From: Candidatus Thorarchaeota archaeon
GTDB taxonomy: Archaea > Asgardarchaeota > Thorarchaeia > Thorarchaeales > Thorarchaeaceae
Assembly (NCBI GenBank): GCA_003345595.1
Contig: PRDI01000129.1
Coordinates: forward strand, 1 to 64,000
Length of the DNA: 64,000 nucleotides
Reading direction: 5' to 3'
Positions 41,483-51,027 of this stretch are shown piece after piece. A program made the translations under genes and the position numbers. Numbering within the stretch: the first letter of the stretch is position 1; each line of letters opens with the position of its first letter. The notes beneath the pieces are model-generated. The model did no database searches. It was not told the origin of the DNA and worked only from the letters and a program-made list of their open reading frames with translations.

Positions 41483-42160
41483 ATGACGGTCACAGTCAGA
41501 ACGGAAAACCTGTGGAAGACATACGGCGGAGGTGGACCACATCAAGTTGATGCCGTGAGAGATGTCACGATAGAGATTGAAAGAGGAGAGATCACAGCCA
41601 TTGGAGGCCCTAGTGGTTCTGGGAAGACCACGCTCTTGAGTCTAGTTGGTCTACTCACAAGACCGACCAAAGGAAAGGTCCTGTACGGTGACCAAGACTT
41701 CTCAGGGCTCTCGGAAGTGTTTAGGACAAGAGCACGACGTCAACGGATTGGGTTCATCTTCCAAGCTCAATACCTTATCCCACAGCTCACTGCTGTGGAG
41801 AACGTTGCACTCCCAATGCTCTGCTTAGATGTTCCCCGTTCTGAGGCAGAGAAGCTGGCAGCTATCAGGCTGTCAAGCCTCGGTATGAATCATCGGCTAG
41901 ACTTCAGAGTCGCCGAATTGAGCGGCGGCGAACAACAACGTGTTTCCATAGCAAGGTCGCTGATGAACGCACCAGAGATACTGATAGCAGATGAGCCCAA
42001 TGCATCAATCGACGAAAAGTCTGCTGAGGAGCTGCATTTTGTCCTAAGGGAAATGGTTGAGAGAAACAAACTGACCGTCCTATTGGCATCACACGATGCG
42101 CAGGTCTTGAATTGGGCAGATAGACGACTCAACATGCGCGATGGCAAGATTGTAGACTAA
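41483..42160 (+). CDS. MacB/LolD-type ABC transporter ATPase
   Basis: 225 residues. Walker A GGPSGSGKTTLL, Q-loop FIFQAQYLIPQ, signature LSGGEQQRVSIARSL, Walker B ILIADEPNASID and H-loop ASHDAQVL are complete. It drives the permease encoded just upstream. ATG 41483 follows the permease stop directly, with GAGAGGTG before it. Last gene of the six-gene cluster. Confidence 0.92.
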   Translation: MTVTVRTENLWKTYGGGGPHQVDAVRDVTIEIERGEITAIGGPSGSGKTTLLSLVGLLTRPTKGKVLYGDQDFSGLSEVFRTRARRQRIGFIFQAQYLIPQLTAVENVALPMLCLDVPRSEAEKLAAIRLSSLGMNHRLDFRVAELSGGEQQRVSIARSLMNAPEILIADEPNASIDEKSAEELHFVLREMVERNKLTVLLASHDAQVLNWADRRLNMRDGKIVD

Positions 42161-42198
42161 CACCATCGAGTCCCGCATAGCTCAGGCTACTGGCAGAT

Positions 42199-43179
42199 CT
42201 ACAGAACGAGCAAGAGATGGGATACCAGAGATGCCATGCTGAAGAGAATCGCTACAGAGGACACCTTTCTCAATATGCTTGTCGACGGGCGGATATCATC
42301 CAAGGCGAGCTGCCTCGCCTTCCACGTCGCCTGCAAAGCAATACGCCAACCGACGGTGGCAATTCCTAGCCAAAAGAGCCCTGAGAAGAAGGCGGTGTCC
42401 GGGAACTCCTGAAAGAGGCAATAGGGACAATGATGGGTCGGAATGCCCAGTAGCAGAGGAGCATAACTGTCATGCAACATGATTACGTAGAAGATAGCAG
42501 CCAGACCACACGTGACCGCAGTCAGAATGTCCATCAGGTCACTGGCGCGAGGTACCCACTGTATCAGGACGAGTATGATTGAAACAGCAACCGTCAATGC
42601 CGTTAGAGCAGCACCGAACCCCGATCCGAAGATGTATGAAGGTGAGAAGGGAGGATTCACGTCATAGATGCTGGAGCAGCACGGAACATACACTGGCTTG
42701 ATAGAAGCGACGAACAGGATGTCCATCGCACTGTCTAGAATCACCAACGGCAGCAATACGAATAGGAAAGACCTAGCTAGCTGGCGCGCAAAGGGCAGCC
42801 GCGCCTGACTGCGGTTGGCGAACTCCATAACGAGCCACATGCCATAGGCGAAAGGAAGAAGCAGTTTCAGTACAACGTCAATAACAGAATACGGCGCAGC
42901 TGCATTGACCACGCCATATGCACACATGGCGCCAGGGCAATAAGGAACAAGCGATTGCAGCATCCAGAAGAAGAGAGGCACATCGAACAGACGCGCGATC
43001 AAGACAACCATGCCAATCATGCCGAGGAGATAGTATCTCTGTTCGGAAGTGTGTCGTGATTCTTCGTCACCCTTGAACCCCTCAACAATCGCTGAGGAAA
43101 CGTATCCACCATATAGGGCGAGACCAAGCGAAAGTAGTCCAATGACCAGTACAACAACCGTGGTCACAGTGACAATCAT
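42199..43179 (-). CDS. Eight-helix membrane protein with external Cys motifs
   Basis: 326 residues with about eight membrane helices and several Cys motifs in loops: VPYCPGAMCAYGVVN, VPCCSSIYDVNPPFSP and HHCPYCLFQEFPD. The Cys pairs could bind metal or form a disulfide relay. I do not recognise a named family. It converges with the CPMCGM/ABC cluster and ends 38 bases from it, which together with the Cys content suggests a shared role in metal or thiol chemistry at the membrane. ATG 43179 with GGAG eight bases upstream. Confidence 0.6.
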   Translation of the reverse strand: MIVTVTTVVVLVIGLLSLGLALYGGYVSSAIVEGFKGDEESRHTSEQRYYLLGMIGMVVLIARLFDVPLFFWMLQSLVPYCPGAMCAYGVVNAAAPYSVIDVVLKLLLPFAYGMWLVMEFANRSQARLPFARQLARSFLFVLLPLVILDSAMDILFVASIKPVYVPCCSSIYDVNPPFSPSYIFGSGFGAALTALTVAVSIILVLIQWVPRASDLMDILTAVTCGLAAIFYVIMLHDSYAPLLLGIPTHHCPYCLFQEFPDTAFFSGLFWLGIATVGWRIALQATWKARQLALDDIRPSTSILRKVSSVAILFSMASLVSHLLLVL

Positions 43180-43336
43180 TTCGCAGCGCTCCAAGTTGCA
43201 CTAGATTGTACTGTCCATCACTAAAGCGTTTGGTAGGACATTCGGCCTTCCAGGCATGCGCCCCGAACATGCATTACATACAGCCAAATGAAGCAGTGAT
43301 GATTGCAGTGACTGGAAGCCAGACAGACCCCTGCGC

Positions 43337-43732
43337 TCAAGACTCCAAGGGGCTCACTACCACTCTCAGACTATCTCGCGACAGAATTCGTACTTGAGCA
43401 CCTGGAAGAATCTGGCCATCGCCACAGCGTGCGTCCCATATCTCACCACCCACTCGAATCTTGCCTGACTTGGGGGTCACGGTCTCTGTTACCACGCCAG
43501 TCATACCCTTGAGATCATAGAGGCCATACGAGCCAGTGTCAACAAGCGAGGGGTAGACCAGATAATACTTCACTATGACGAATATAGCAGTGCCAGGAAT
43601 CGCTACAATCAGGGTGAGCAAGAGATACTCTGGAGCCCAGAAGTAGACTACCACTATTACGAAAAGCACAATGAAGATCTCGTCAATCGTAATTGCTACG
43701 AACTTGACCATAGGCGAGAAAGTACGTGTCAT
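43337..43732 (-). CDS. NfeD-like membrane protein
   Basis: 131 residues: two helices (about 12-33 and 36-58), then an OB-fold domain with LKGMTGVVTETVTPKSGKIRVGGEIWDAR and QVRILSRDSLRVVV, as in the C-terminal domain of NfeD proteins. NfeD normally works with a stomatin-like protein or a membrane serine protease; neither is adjacent. Probably a membrane-quality or raft-associated scaffold. ATG 43732. Confidence 0.78.
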   Translation of the reverse strand: MTRTFSPMVKFVAITIDEIFIVLFVIVVVYFWAPEYLLLTLIVAIPGTAIFVIVKYYLVYPSLVDTGSYGLYDLKGMTGVVTETVTPKSGKIRVGGEIWDARCGDGQILPGAQVRILSRDSLRVVVSPLES

Positions 43733-43841
43733 CTAATGCTCATCCGTGCACCAATAGTGAACCTGCAGAGAAATACTTTCGCAATGGCTCGATAGCACGA
43801 TTCAAAAGGAGCATGACTCGCGCGACTTATGTGACTCACAA

Positions 43842-44987
43842 TTGAAGACCGCGATGATACAGATCATGGCCGGCGCAGCCATGCTCTCCTCTTCCACATA
43901 CGTCCCCATACTTGCCCGTGACACTCTGGGAGCGGATGATCTGTATATCTCTCTGATTGTTGCACTGTTTGCGATCACTTCCTTTGTGGCGACTTATGTC
44001 TTCGGAAGGGCGGGCGACATCTATGGACGCAGGCTGATACTACGCGCTGGACTTCTCGCGGCCCTTGTGAGCTTCTCGCTCCTGATTGTCGTTGACACCC
44101 TTGAGGGGCTGCTCATTGTACGCTTGATCAATGGCTTTTGCATCGGCATATACCCAGGCGCGCTCACGGCCTATGCCTACGAAACAAAGATGCCTATGGG
44201 CAAGTTCGCCGCATTTGGTGCGCTCGGCTGGGGCGGCGGTACCCTACTCTCGGGTTTCGCAGCCACGTTCGAGATTCATCAAGCATTCCTTGTGTCCACC
44301 TTGTTCTTGGTGGGCGCGCTCGCAAGCGCCATCACTCTTCCGCCACTCCCAGGGCTTCACATGAGAATACCTCTGTTCCCGGTCGAAACCATAAAACAGA
44401 ACATGCCGATTTTTCTGGCGATGCTGATTCGACAAGGCAGTGCCTCGGCAGTCTGGACCCTTTGGCCGCTGTTCCTAGCCGACTTAGGAGGGGACGACTT
44501 GGCAATAGGGGCCATTCAGGCACTCAACTCTGTGGTTCAGGTTCTATTCATGGCAGGCCTCACAGACCGTTTCACGTATAGACCCCTAATCGTAGCTGGC
44601 CTTGTCGGCTCTGCTGTGACATTTGGGTGGCTTATGTTAGTAAGCAACATTATTGAAGTCCTGCCCACTCAGATAGTCTTGGGCTTTGCTTGGTCGTGTT
44701 TCTACGTCGGCTCACTCAAGTATGTCACCGACAAGAATGTAGAGAAATCTACTGCCTCCGGTCTGCTCCAGTCCGTGATTGCCATATCTGGCATCATTGG
44801 CCCTGTTATTGCTGCAGTTCTCTACACCCTCTGGCCCGGCTACCACCCGATTCTCTTTACTGCCTTCGCGATGTCAATCGTTGCCCTTGTCGCGTTTAGA
44901 GCGTCCGACGCAAGAAACCAGAAACAAGAGCAATCTCCTGATGTGGTTGCAGTGCAGGACTTCCTGTCTCGACCTGTGGCCAAGTAG
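43842..44987 (+). CDS. Major facilitator superfamily transporter
   Basis: 381 residues, 12 helices. The cytoplasmic loop after helix 2 reads GRAGDIYGRRLILRAG, the canonical MFS motif A. LPPLPGLHMRIPLFPVETIK lies between the two halves. Substrate unknown. Start TTG 43842 or ATG 43854. Convergent with the next MFS gene. Confidence 0.85.
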   Translation: MKTAMIQIMAGAAMLSSSTYVPILARDTLGADDLYISLIVALFAITSFVATYVFGRAGDIYGRRLILRAGLLAALVSFSLLIVVDTLEGLLIVRLINGFCIGIYPGALTAYAYETKMPMGKFAAFGALGWGGGTLLSGFAATFEIHQAFLVSTLFLVGALASAITLPPLPGLHMRIPLFPVETIKQNMPIFLAMLIRQGSASAVWTLWPLFLADLGGDDLAIGAIQALNSVVQVLFMAGLTDRFTYRPLIVAGLVGSAVTFGWLMLVSNIIEVLPTQIVLGFAWSCFYVGSLKYVTDKNVEKSTASGLLQSVIAISGIIGPVIAAVLYTLWPGYHPILFTAFAMSIVALVAFRASDARNQKQEQSPDVVAVQDFLSRPVAK

Positions 44988-45095
44988 ACTATGGCATAGA
45001 CTAGCCACAATTGCTACCTCGTAGGAGAGCCTGGAAGGGCAATGATCAAACATTGGTGTCGGGCCTAATTGTAGTCCCTCGGGGAAAGGGTACGA

Positions 45096-45112
45096 GAGGG
45101 AGAAACTCCCTC
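45096..45112. terminator. Hairpin between convergent MFS genes
   Basis: GAGGGAG, loop AAA, CTCCCTC forms a seven-pair stem 10 bases beyond the stop of the minus-strand gene. There is no T-run, so a terminator role is tentative. Confidence 0.35.
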
Positions 45113-45121
45113 CCGTGTCAT

Positions 45122-46456
45122 CTATTGGGCAACCTCAGACTTTGCCTCGTCACCCACTTCGCCGGATTTCACCAAGAGCATGAGAATGAGTGCAATGACG
45201 AAGAACACAATTGAAACCGGAAAGAGGACCTTGATGGAAGTCAAGTCAAAGATCATTCCGGTCAGAAGCGGCCCGAGAATTGCTGCAGTCATACTGAAAG
45301 CATAGTATAGCCCAGTCCCAGCTCCAAGACGAGCCTTACCAAGCTGTTCCCACACCATGACTATGCTGTTTACATTCACGAGAGCCCACCCGAACCCTGC
45401 GACTGCGAGGATGCCCAGAATCATCGTAGGATTCGTCAGATAGAACAGGACAACCAGCGACGCAATCATCACAAGTAGGCCGATCAAGATGGTGTTGCGC
45501 CGACCTATCTTACCTGCTATGAAGCCTGCGGGTATCGCGAATACGACAAAGGACAACGCGATTCCGTTCAGGAGGAAGGACGCATCGGCAGTTTCGAAGA
45601 GGAGGACTTCTTTGCCATACTTCGTGAACCATGTTTCGATTGCATTGTATCCAAAGAACCAGAACAGTATCGCGCCAAGCAACGCTATGGCGGACTTGTC
45701 CTTTGCGAAGGAAACCTCCCTGAAAGCTCCTACAATGCCAATCTCCTTTGGTTTTGCCGTATCTACAGGCGGTAGTGGTGGCTCTCTGACAATCAGATAA
45801 AGGAATGTGAGCGCAATGATCATGATCACTGATGTGGTCAGAAATGCCAAAATGGGACCAATCTTGTTGAGCGGCACCCCAAACAAGGCCGCTATGCCCG
45901 GGTCCTGAATCTTGTATATTCGCGATGCAATGAGGAATGCATAGATGGCTCCAATGCCGCCCATAAGATTGATGACACCATTCGCATTGCTCCTGTGCTT
46001 TGATGGCACTAAGTCGGGCATGAGTGCTACCACTGGCGCGCGATAGTATGCCATTGACACATTGAAGAGAGTCAGGAATGCGAACATCATCCAGAAATTG
46101 AAGGACGCCCAACCATATGCTGTCAGCATAAAGAATATGGCTGCAGCAGGAGTACCCATCAAGATGAACGGCATTCTGCGCCCGAGTCTGGACCGTACTT
46201 TGTCTGACCTTGCACCGATATACGGTTGCATGAACAGAGCAAGCACATTGTCAAGGACCATTATAGCCCCAATTATCGTGTTCTCCAGACTCCCTGAGAT
46301 GAATGTTGGGAGGAAGTCTGCAGGTAGGTAGCTGTTGTAGACGCTCCAAGAAACCCCGGTCGTGAAGAAGCCAAGGCCTATGGCGAATACATACAGCCAA
46401 CGCATCTTCTCCGGTGCTGCCTGCGCGCCGCTAGCAGCCTCTGTGTCTGTTGCCAT
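45122..46456 (-). CDS. MFS transporter of the SLC45 / GPH (sugar) type
   Basis: 444 residues, 12 helices. ALFMQPYIGARSDKVRSRLGRRMPFILMG and VALMPDLVPSKHRSNANGVINLMGG are typical of glycoside-pentoside-hexuronide and SLC45 sucrose carriers, with GKIGRRNTILIGL in the second half. Probably a cation-coupled sugar importer. ATG 46456. The two MFS genes are not close relatives. Confidence 0.85.
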   Translation of the reverse strand: MATDTEAASGAQAAPEKMRWLYVFAIGLGFFTTGVSWSVYNSYLPADFLPTFISGSLENTIIGAIMVLDNVLALFMQPYIGARSDKVRSRLGRRMPFILMGTPAAAIFFMLTAYGWASFNFWMMFAFLTLFNVSMAYYRAPVVALMPDLVPSKHRSNANGVINLMGGIGAIYAFLIASRIYKIQDPGIAALFGVPLNKIGPILAFLTTSVIMIIALTFLYLIVREPPLPPVDTAKPKEIGIVGAFREVSFAKDKSAIALLGAILFWFFGYNAIETWFTKYGKEVLLFETADASFLLNGIALSFVVFAIPAGFIAGKIGRRNTILIGLLVMIASLVVLFYLTNPTMILGILAVAGFGWALVNVNSIVMVWEQLGKARLGAGTGLYYAFSMTAAILGPLLTGMIFDLTSIKVLFPVSIVFFVIALILMLLVKSGEVGDEAKSEVAQ

Positions 46457-46562
46457 TCTTCTCTCTCACTCCGCGCAACTGTCAAAGCTCGTTTCCTTAC
46501 AAAATGCAGAACCGATATAATAGACTGCTGCATTCACTTCTGTGCGGACTCCTGTGGGTACT

Positions 46563-48542
46563 CTAGTGCTTTCTGAAGAGCAAGCCATCAAGGAGCTGTT
46601 CGATCGAGCATGCGCAGTCAGTGAAGACCAGATTGCGGATGGAGTCGTCGAATGTTTCAAGATAGATGACCTTCACCACATGGCGAATCTGTGGCTCATC
46701 GCGACTCCGCACAGGTCGTCCATCTTTCCACTGGCCGGTGAATACGACCTTCTTGATACGCGGGAGCAGGACTTCTTCGAACGAACTGTCCTTCTCAACG
46801 AGAATGTACTTCCTCCGCCCCCCGTCTCTTCTGTTCTGCTCAATCGTTGCGTGAGCAGTTGTGCCCGATCCCGCAAAGAAGTCCAGGACAAGGTCGTTCA
46901 TTGAGGTCGAGAGAAGGAGGATTCTCTCGACAAGGCCAACGGGCTTTGGATTGGTATAAACCAACTGTCCAAAGAGCGCTTTCAGAGTTCGAGTACCATC
47001 CGTCGTTGTCCCAACATCATCCCACCAAGTACTGACTGCGCGGCCTCTGGCATCTTTGAGGTAGTGCTTCCGTTGAATGTTTCCGCCAGTGACCTTGAGC
47101 TCTCCTTTGTCATGGAGTTTCTGCATAGTTTCCTTGGAATATCGGAAGTGACCGGCCGCGCCCATGAACTCATAGTAGGGATTTCCTTTGCGCGCGCCGC
47201 CGGGACCGTCTGTAGGAACCCACTTGTAGGGGCCTCTGCCATCGCCATCGTCATTCTTGAACTCGGCCGCTGCAATGTCATCGATAGGCACCCTGAAAGA
47301 GAATCGCTTCTCAAAGACTGATTGTTTGTTCTTTGCATAGAGGAGTATCGCATTGTGGTTGGCTGAGATGATGAGGTCATTCGAAACAGACTTCCGATGC
47401 TGGTGACATATCATCGAAACGCTGTTCTCGGGTCCAAACACCATATCCATCAGCAACTTCAGATGAAAGAGCTGGTTGTCATCGATACTCACGAAGACAA
47501 GACCGTCTTCTGTCAACCACTCTCGGGCCAAGCGCAACCTATCCGCCATCATTGACAACCAGTGAGAAGGTTTGTATCTGTCCTTGTAGACGAAGCTCTT
47601 GCTCCGAGTATTGTAGGGGGGATCGATGTAGATGCATTTCACGCGCCCATGGTATATCTCTAAGAGAGCATTTAGCGCTTGTAGGTTGTCGCTCTTGACT
47701 ACAACGCCATCGATGTGTTTATCCAAGTCATCAAGCGAGTTCAGTAGCCTATTCTTGAAGTCCTCTGGAAAATGCCTCGTGTCAACGACGAGGGAGCCAT
47801 TGTGACGCAGAAAGTCATGATTAAGAATGGTCCCCTCACTCGAAGAATCCTGAAGCATGTACAGGCGACGCCACTCCTTAATCTGAGAAGCGTTACCAAC
47901 GACCTCGTCCCACATTTCCTCGGGAATCCAGTTTATGGTGAGGCAATATTCTGTTCTGAGTACGAGTTTCTTCTTCTCAAAGAGAGTCTTGTACAGTTCT
48001 TCGACTTGGGCCACACGGTCGATTAATCTTGAGCATATATCCCGAGTAATCCCACAGCGAGTGATAGCATCCACGAGAGGAAAAGAGGAGTCCGTTCGGC
48101 TTCCGAAACTTGATAGATTCTTTCCAATGAAGACGTCTAGCTCCTGAAGAAGAGCCGCCTTCAAGCATTTGTGAATCATTGACTCTGTCGCATCGTCAAC
48201 GTAATACTGGTCCCTGTCACGCCAGGTGAATCTGACACCTTCGCTGTCTGCATGCGTGCTGATTGATTCCAGTTCCATTGGAGGAACAAGAACGCCATCA
48301 TGATAGAAGAGTGAGAAGAACCTGAGGACATCATTGAGAATCGCGTCGCTGAGCTCAGTGGAGAGAGATGGACACGTAGCAAACGCATTGGACAGTATAC
48401 TTGGCAAATCCTCTGCAAGAAGTCTGTCAAGCAGACCGTATCTTGACTCATCAAGGCAAGATACATCAGCAGTGGAACCAGTCCTGTCACGCTGGAACAG
48501 GCGCATGAATGACTGCTGAAAACGTGTGGTTGATTTGTCCAC
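46563..48542 (-). CDS. Orphan type III-like DNA methyltransferase (Mod)
   Basis: 659 residues. The catalytic motif IYIDPPYNTRSKSFVYKD (about residue 309) precedes the S-adenosylmethionine motif LDFFAGSGTTAHATI (about 557), the beta-class order of N6-adenine methyltransferases. The N-terminal 280 residues are longer than usual and not recognised. The C-terminus stops about 25 residues after VIYLETFDD, where Mod subunits normally continue, so it may be trimmed. No restriction (Res) gene is near. Start GTG 48542 has GGTGA upstream. It may act as a solitary methyltransferase. Confidence 0.88.
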   Translation of the reverse strand: MDKSTTRFQQSFMRLFQRDRTGSTADVSCLDESRYGLLDRLLAEDLPSILSNAFATCPSLSTELSDAILNDVLRFFSLFYHDGVLVPPMELESISTHADSEGVRFTWRDRDQYYVDDATESMIHKCLKAALLQELDVFIGKNLSSFGSRTDSSFPLVDAITRCGITRDICSRLIDRVAQVEELYKTLFEKKKLVLRTEYCLTINWIPEEMWDEVVGNASQIKEWRRLYMLQDSSSEGTILNHDFLRHNGSLVVDTRHFPEDFKNRLLNSLDDLDKHIDGVVVKSDNLQALNALLEIYHGRVKCIYIDPPYNTRSKSFVYKDRYKPSHWLSMMADRLRLAREWLTEDGLVFVSIDDNQLFHLKLLMDMVFGPENSVSMICHQHRKSVSNDLIISANHNAILLYAKNKQSVFEKRFSFRVPIDDIAAAEFKNDDGDGRGPYKWVPTDGPGGARKGNPYYEFMGAAGHFRYSKETMQKLHDKGELKVTGGNIQRKHYLKDARGRAVSTWWDDVGTTTDGTRTLKALFGQLVYTNPKPVGLVERILLLSTSMNDLVLDFFAGSGTTAHATIEQNRRDGGRRKYILVEKDSSFEEVLLPRIKKVVFTGQWKDGRPVRSRDEPQIRHVVKVIYLETFDDSIRNLVFTDCACSIEQLLDGLLFRKH

Positions 48543-48647
48543 TACTTTGTCACCAGCAACGTAATGACCGAGAGTCTACTAAGTTCGACAGCCGCTATTA
48601 ACACTGCGGGTAAACCCTGATTGCACTAACAGCTGGGGTTGGCAGCA

Positions 48648-49487
48648 ATGATTGTCAGGAAAATGAGCATTGACGACACCGACTTCGCCCTAAGCCTGAC
48701 CTCAGGAGAAGGATGGTCCGACATCAAGAGTGATTTCGAGAGCTTGATTTCATACTCGCCAGCTGCAGCGTTTGTGGGCGAAGAAGATGGCAGAAGAATC
48801 GGGATGATCAGCGCGGTTTCCTATGGCAATCTCGGTTTCATCGGCTCGCTCATTGTTGTCAGGGACTGTAGGAACAAGGGCCATGGCACAAATCTCATGA
48901 AGCACGCAATTGAACACCTCTCAGGGCTGGGAGTCAAGACACTGATGCTGGATGCCGTCGAAGCAGCTATTCCAGTGTATAGGAAACTTGGTTTCAGTAC
49001 CGTGTGCCGTTCTCTCAGGATGAAGGGCGTGGTTGAAGCAAGGAGGACAGATAATGTGCGGCCGATGACGAGAAGAGATCTGCCTACTGTCTTGACAATC
49101 GATCAAGCACACTTTGGTGCGGATCGATCACACTTCCTGAAGCGGACATGGAGCCTATTCCCGGAGTTCTGCAAGACGCTTGACATCGGCAAGAGTGTCC
49201 AAGGATATGTGATGGGCAGCCCGGGGAACGACTTCATCAGAATCGCACCGTGGATTGTGAACGGAGGTGTCCATCGAGGAGAGGATCTTCTGCGAGAGCT
49301 GGCAGCTCAATCGGGTGGAAAGGCCCTCAGAATGGGAGTCCTTGAGCGGGACACAACGACGGTTGAGTTGCTGAAGACACTCGGCTTTGAGGAAGTGTCT
49401 TCTTCATACCGCATGATTCATGGAGATTCATCGATTGTCGGGCTTTCGCAGGGGATTCATGCCATAGGCTCTCCTGCGAAAGGGTAG
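48648..49487 (+). CDS. Double GNAT-fold N-acetyltransferase
   Basis: 279 residues, two GNAT domains. The first (about 1-130) has IGSLIVVRDCRNKGHGTNLMKHA, containing the acetyl-CoA loop RNKGHG, and AIPVYRKLGF. The second (about 140-260) is degenerate, ending LLKTLGFEEV, with no clear acetyl-CoA loop. Resembles the YitF/YjdJ-type duplicated GNAT proteins. Substrate unknown. ATG 48648. It diverges from the methyltransferase. Confidence 0.8.
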   Translation: MIVRKMSIDDTDFALSLTSGEGWSDIKSDFESLISYSPAAAFVGEEDGRRIGMISAVSYGNLGFIGSLIVVRDCRNKGHGTNLMKHAIEHLSGLGVKTLMLDAVEAAIPVYRKLGFSTVCRSLRMKGVVEARRTDNVRPMTRRDLPTVLTIDQAHFGADRSHFLKRTWSLFPEFCKTLDIGKSVQGYVMGSPGNDFIRIAPWIVNGGVHRGEDLLRELAAQSGGKALRMGVLERDTTTVELLKTLGFEEVSSSYRMIHGDSSIVGLSQGIHAIGSPAKG

Positions 49488-49542
49488 CTTTGTGCTTTTC
49501 CGCGCTGAACCATGTTTTCCCACATTGGCATCCAGTACAATA

Positions 49543-51027
49543 TCATTTCTCTGGGCGACGAGCCACAGTCAGCCCGAGCCCCAAGATAGCGAATAGCGTC
49601 AAAACCACGATTGGAATCGCTATGTCGATGAGTGTTGCGCCAAAGAACACCACAGCCTTGACTGCCATCACGTAGTATGTCAGTGGAAACAGATACGGCA
49701 GGAAGCTAAGATAGGAAGGCAGTAGAGAAGCCGGGAAAAAGATCCCACAGAGAAATATCTGAGGAATGACGTAGATTGGTATCATCTGTATGACTTGGAG
49801 CTCAGTCCTCATCCTATAAGATGCTGCGATTGCCAATGTCACGGACCCCATGACCAACAAGAGCACCAATGGAATTAGGAGCCCCATCGCAGACAACATG
49901 CTTGGCGAGAAGTAGACTATGACGACGCTGATGATTGTTGTTTGAACGAAGGAAACGGCAATAAACGCGATGACATAGCCTATCACTATCTCTGTTTCAT
50001 TGAGAGGTGAAGCACGCATTCTCTCAAGAGTGCCCTGTTGCCTTTCTCGCAAGAAGAAGACTCCAGAGATGATGAAGCCAAAGAAGAGGGCGAAGAAGCC
50101 AATAACCGACGGCCCCGCCAGCTCAATCATGGACATTCCGGCACTGCCATAGACATAGGTGACGGTGACTTCAGTGCCCTTGCCAACCGCAGACTTGGTG
50201 GCATCTGCAAGAGCCTTTTGAATAGCCGACAGAGCGATGCTTGCGTCTGTGCTCTCAATCCCGTTTACAAAGAGCTCAATGGTCGGCTCTCCACCAGTGA
50301 GTATCATGGTGGTAAAGTCCCCAGCAACGTAAACACCTGCAATGCTTCTTTCTTGACGAATGGATTCGATTACTGCTTCACGGCTTGCGCAGGAAATCAA
50401 AGACACGTTCCCATCAGCGGCTAGGTTCTCTTCGACCAGTGACCCAATCACGGTGCTGAAACCTTCGTCTTCATTCACGAGTGAAATATTGAAGGAGAGA
50501 TCTCCACCAATGGGTGGTGAAGGAAACTGGACAGTGACATTACGATTAATCGCGAGACCGCTTCTGCCGAGGAGTTGGGACAGTCCGTCACTAGTTGCGT
50601 TGGCCACCACCCCCATTATGAAAGTGGCCCGAGGCTGGACAGTGACATTGATATGTAGACCTAGACTGACATTCTCGCCTCTGATGATGGCTGATGTGAG
50701 AGTAGGCGGCATTATCAAGACGGCCTGCACGTCATTGCCAAAGCCATCGAAAGCATTGGCCCTAGATCTCTGGATGACCGACACGTTCTGATTCTCATCT
50801 AGCTGTGCATTGATAGCGTCCCCCAGTGTTATCCCCCACGGCTGGTCCAGTATGCATGCTGCTGTGGGCACATTTGTCACTTCGCCAGTGAACATGAGTG
50901 CAAAGATGAAAGTGACAATGAGTGGGGCAACTATCATCAGCCCTAGAGTACGCCGGTCTCGCCGTATCTGGCGAGCAATTCGTTGCACCATAGTGCGAAT
51001 CCTGTGCGCGTCGAAACTTCTACTCAT
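49543..51027 (-). CDS. ABC-2 type transporter permease
   Basis: 494 residues: helix 1 (about 27-48), a large external domain (about 55-290) and five C-terminal helices, with FLRERQQGTLERMRASPL coupling region, as in the drug/lipid exporters of the ABC-2 family (YhgE/CcmA-partner type). It starts with ATG 51027, overlapping the ATPase stop (ATGA). It probably exports a lipid, peptide or drug. Confidence 0.88.
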   Translation of the reverse strand: MSRSFDAHRIRTMVQRIARQIRRDRRTLGLMIVAPLIVTFIFALMFTGEVTNVPTAACILDQPWGITLGDAINAQLDENQNVSVIQRSRANAFDGFGNDVQAVLIMPPTLTSAIIRGENVSLGLHINVTVQPRATFIMGVVANATSDGLSQLLGRSGLAINRNVTVQFPSPPIGGDLSFNISLVNEDEGFSTVIGSLVEENLAADGNVSLISCASREAVIESIRQERSIAGVYVAGDFTTMILTGGEPTIELFVNGIESTDASIALSAIQKALADATKSAVGKGTEVTVTYVYGSAGMSMIELAGPSVIGFFALFFGFIISGVFFLRERQQGTLERMRASPLNETEIVIGYVIAFIAVSFVQTTIISVVIVYFSPSMLSAMGLLIPLVLLLVMGSVTLAIAASYRMRTELQVIQMIPIYVIPQIFLCGIFFPASLLPSYLSFLPYLFPLTYYVMAVKAVVFFGATLIDIAIPIVVLTLFAILGLGLTVARRPEK

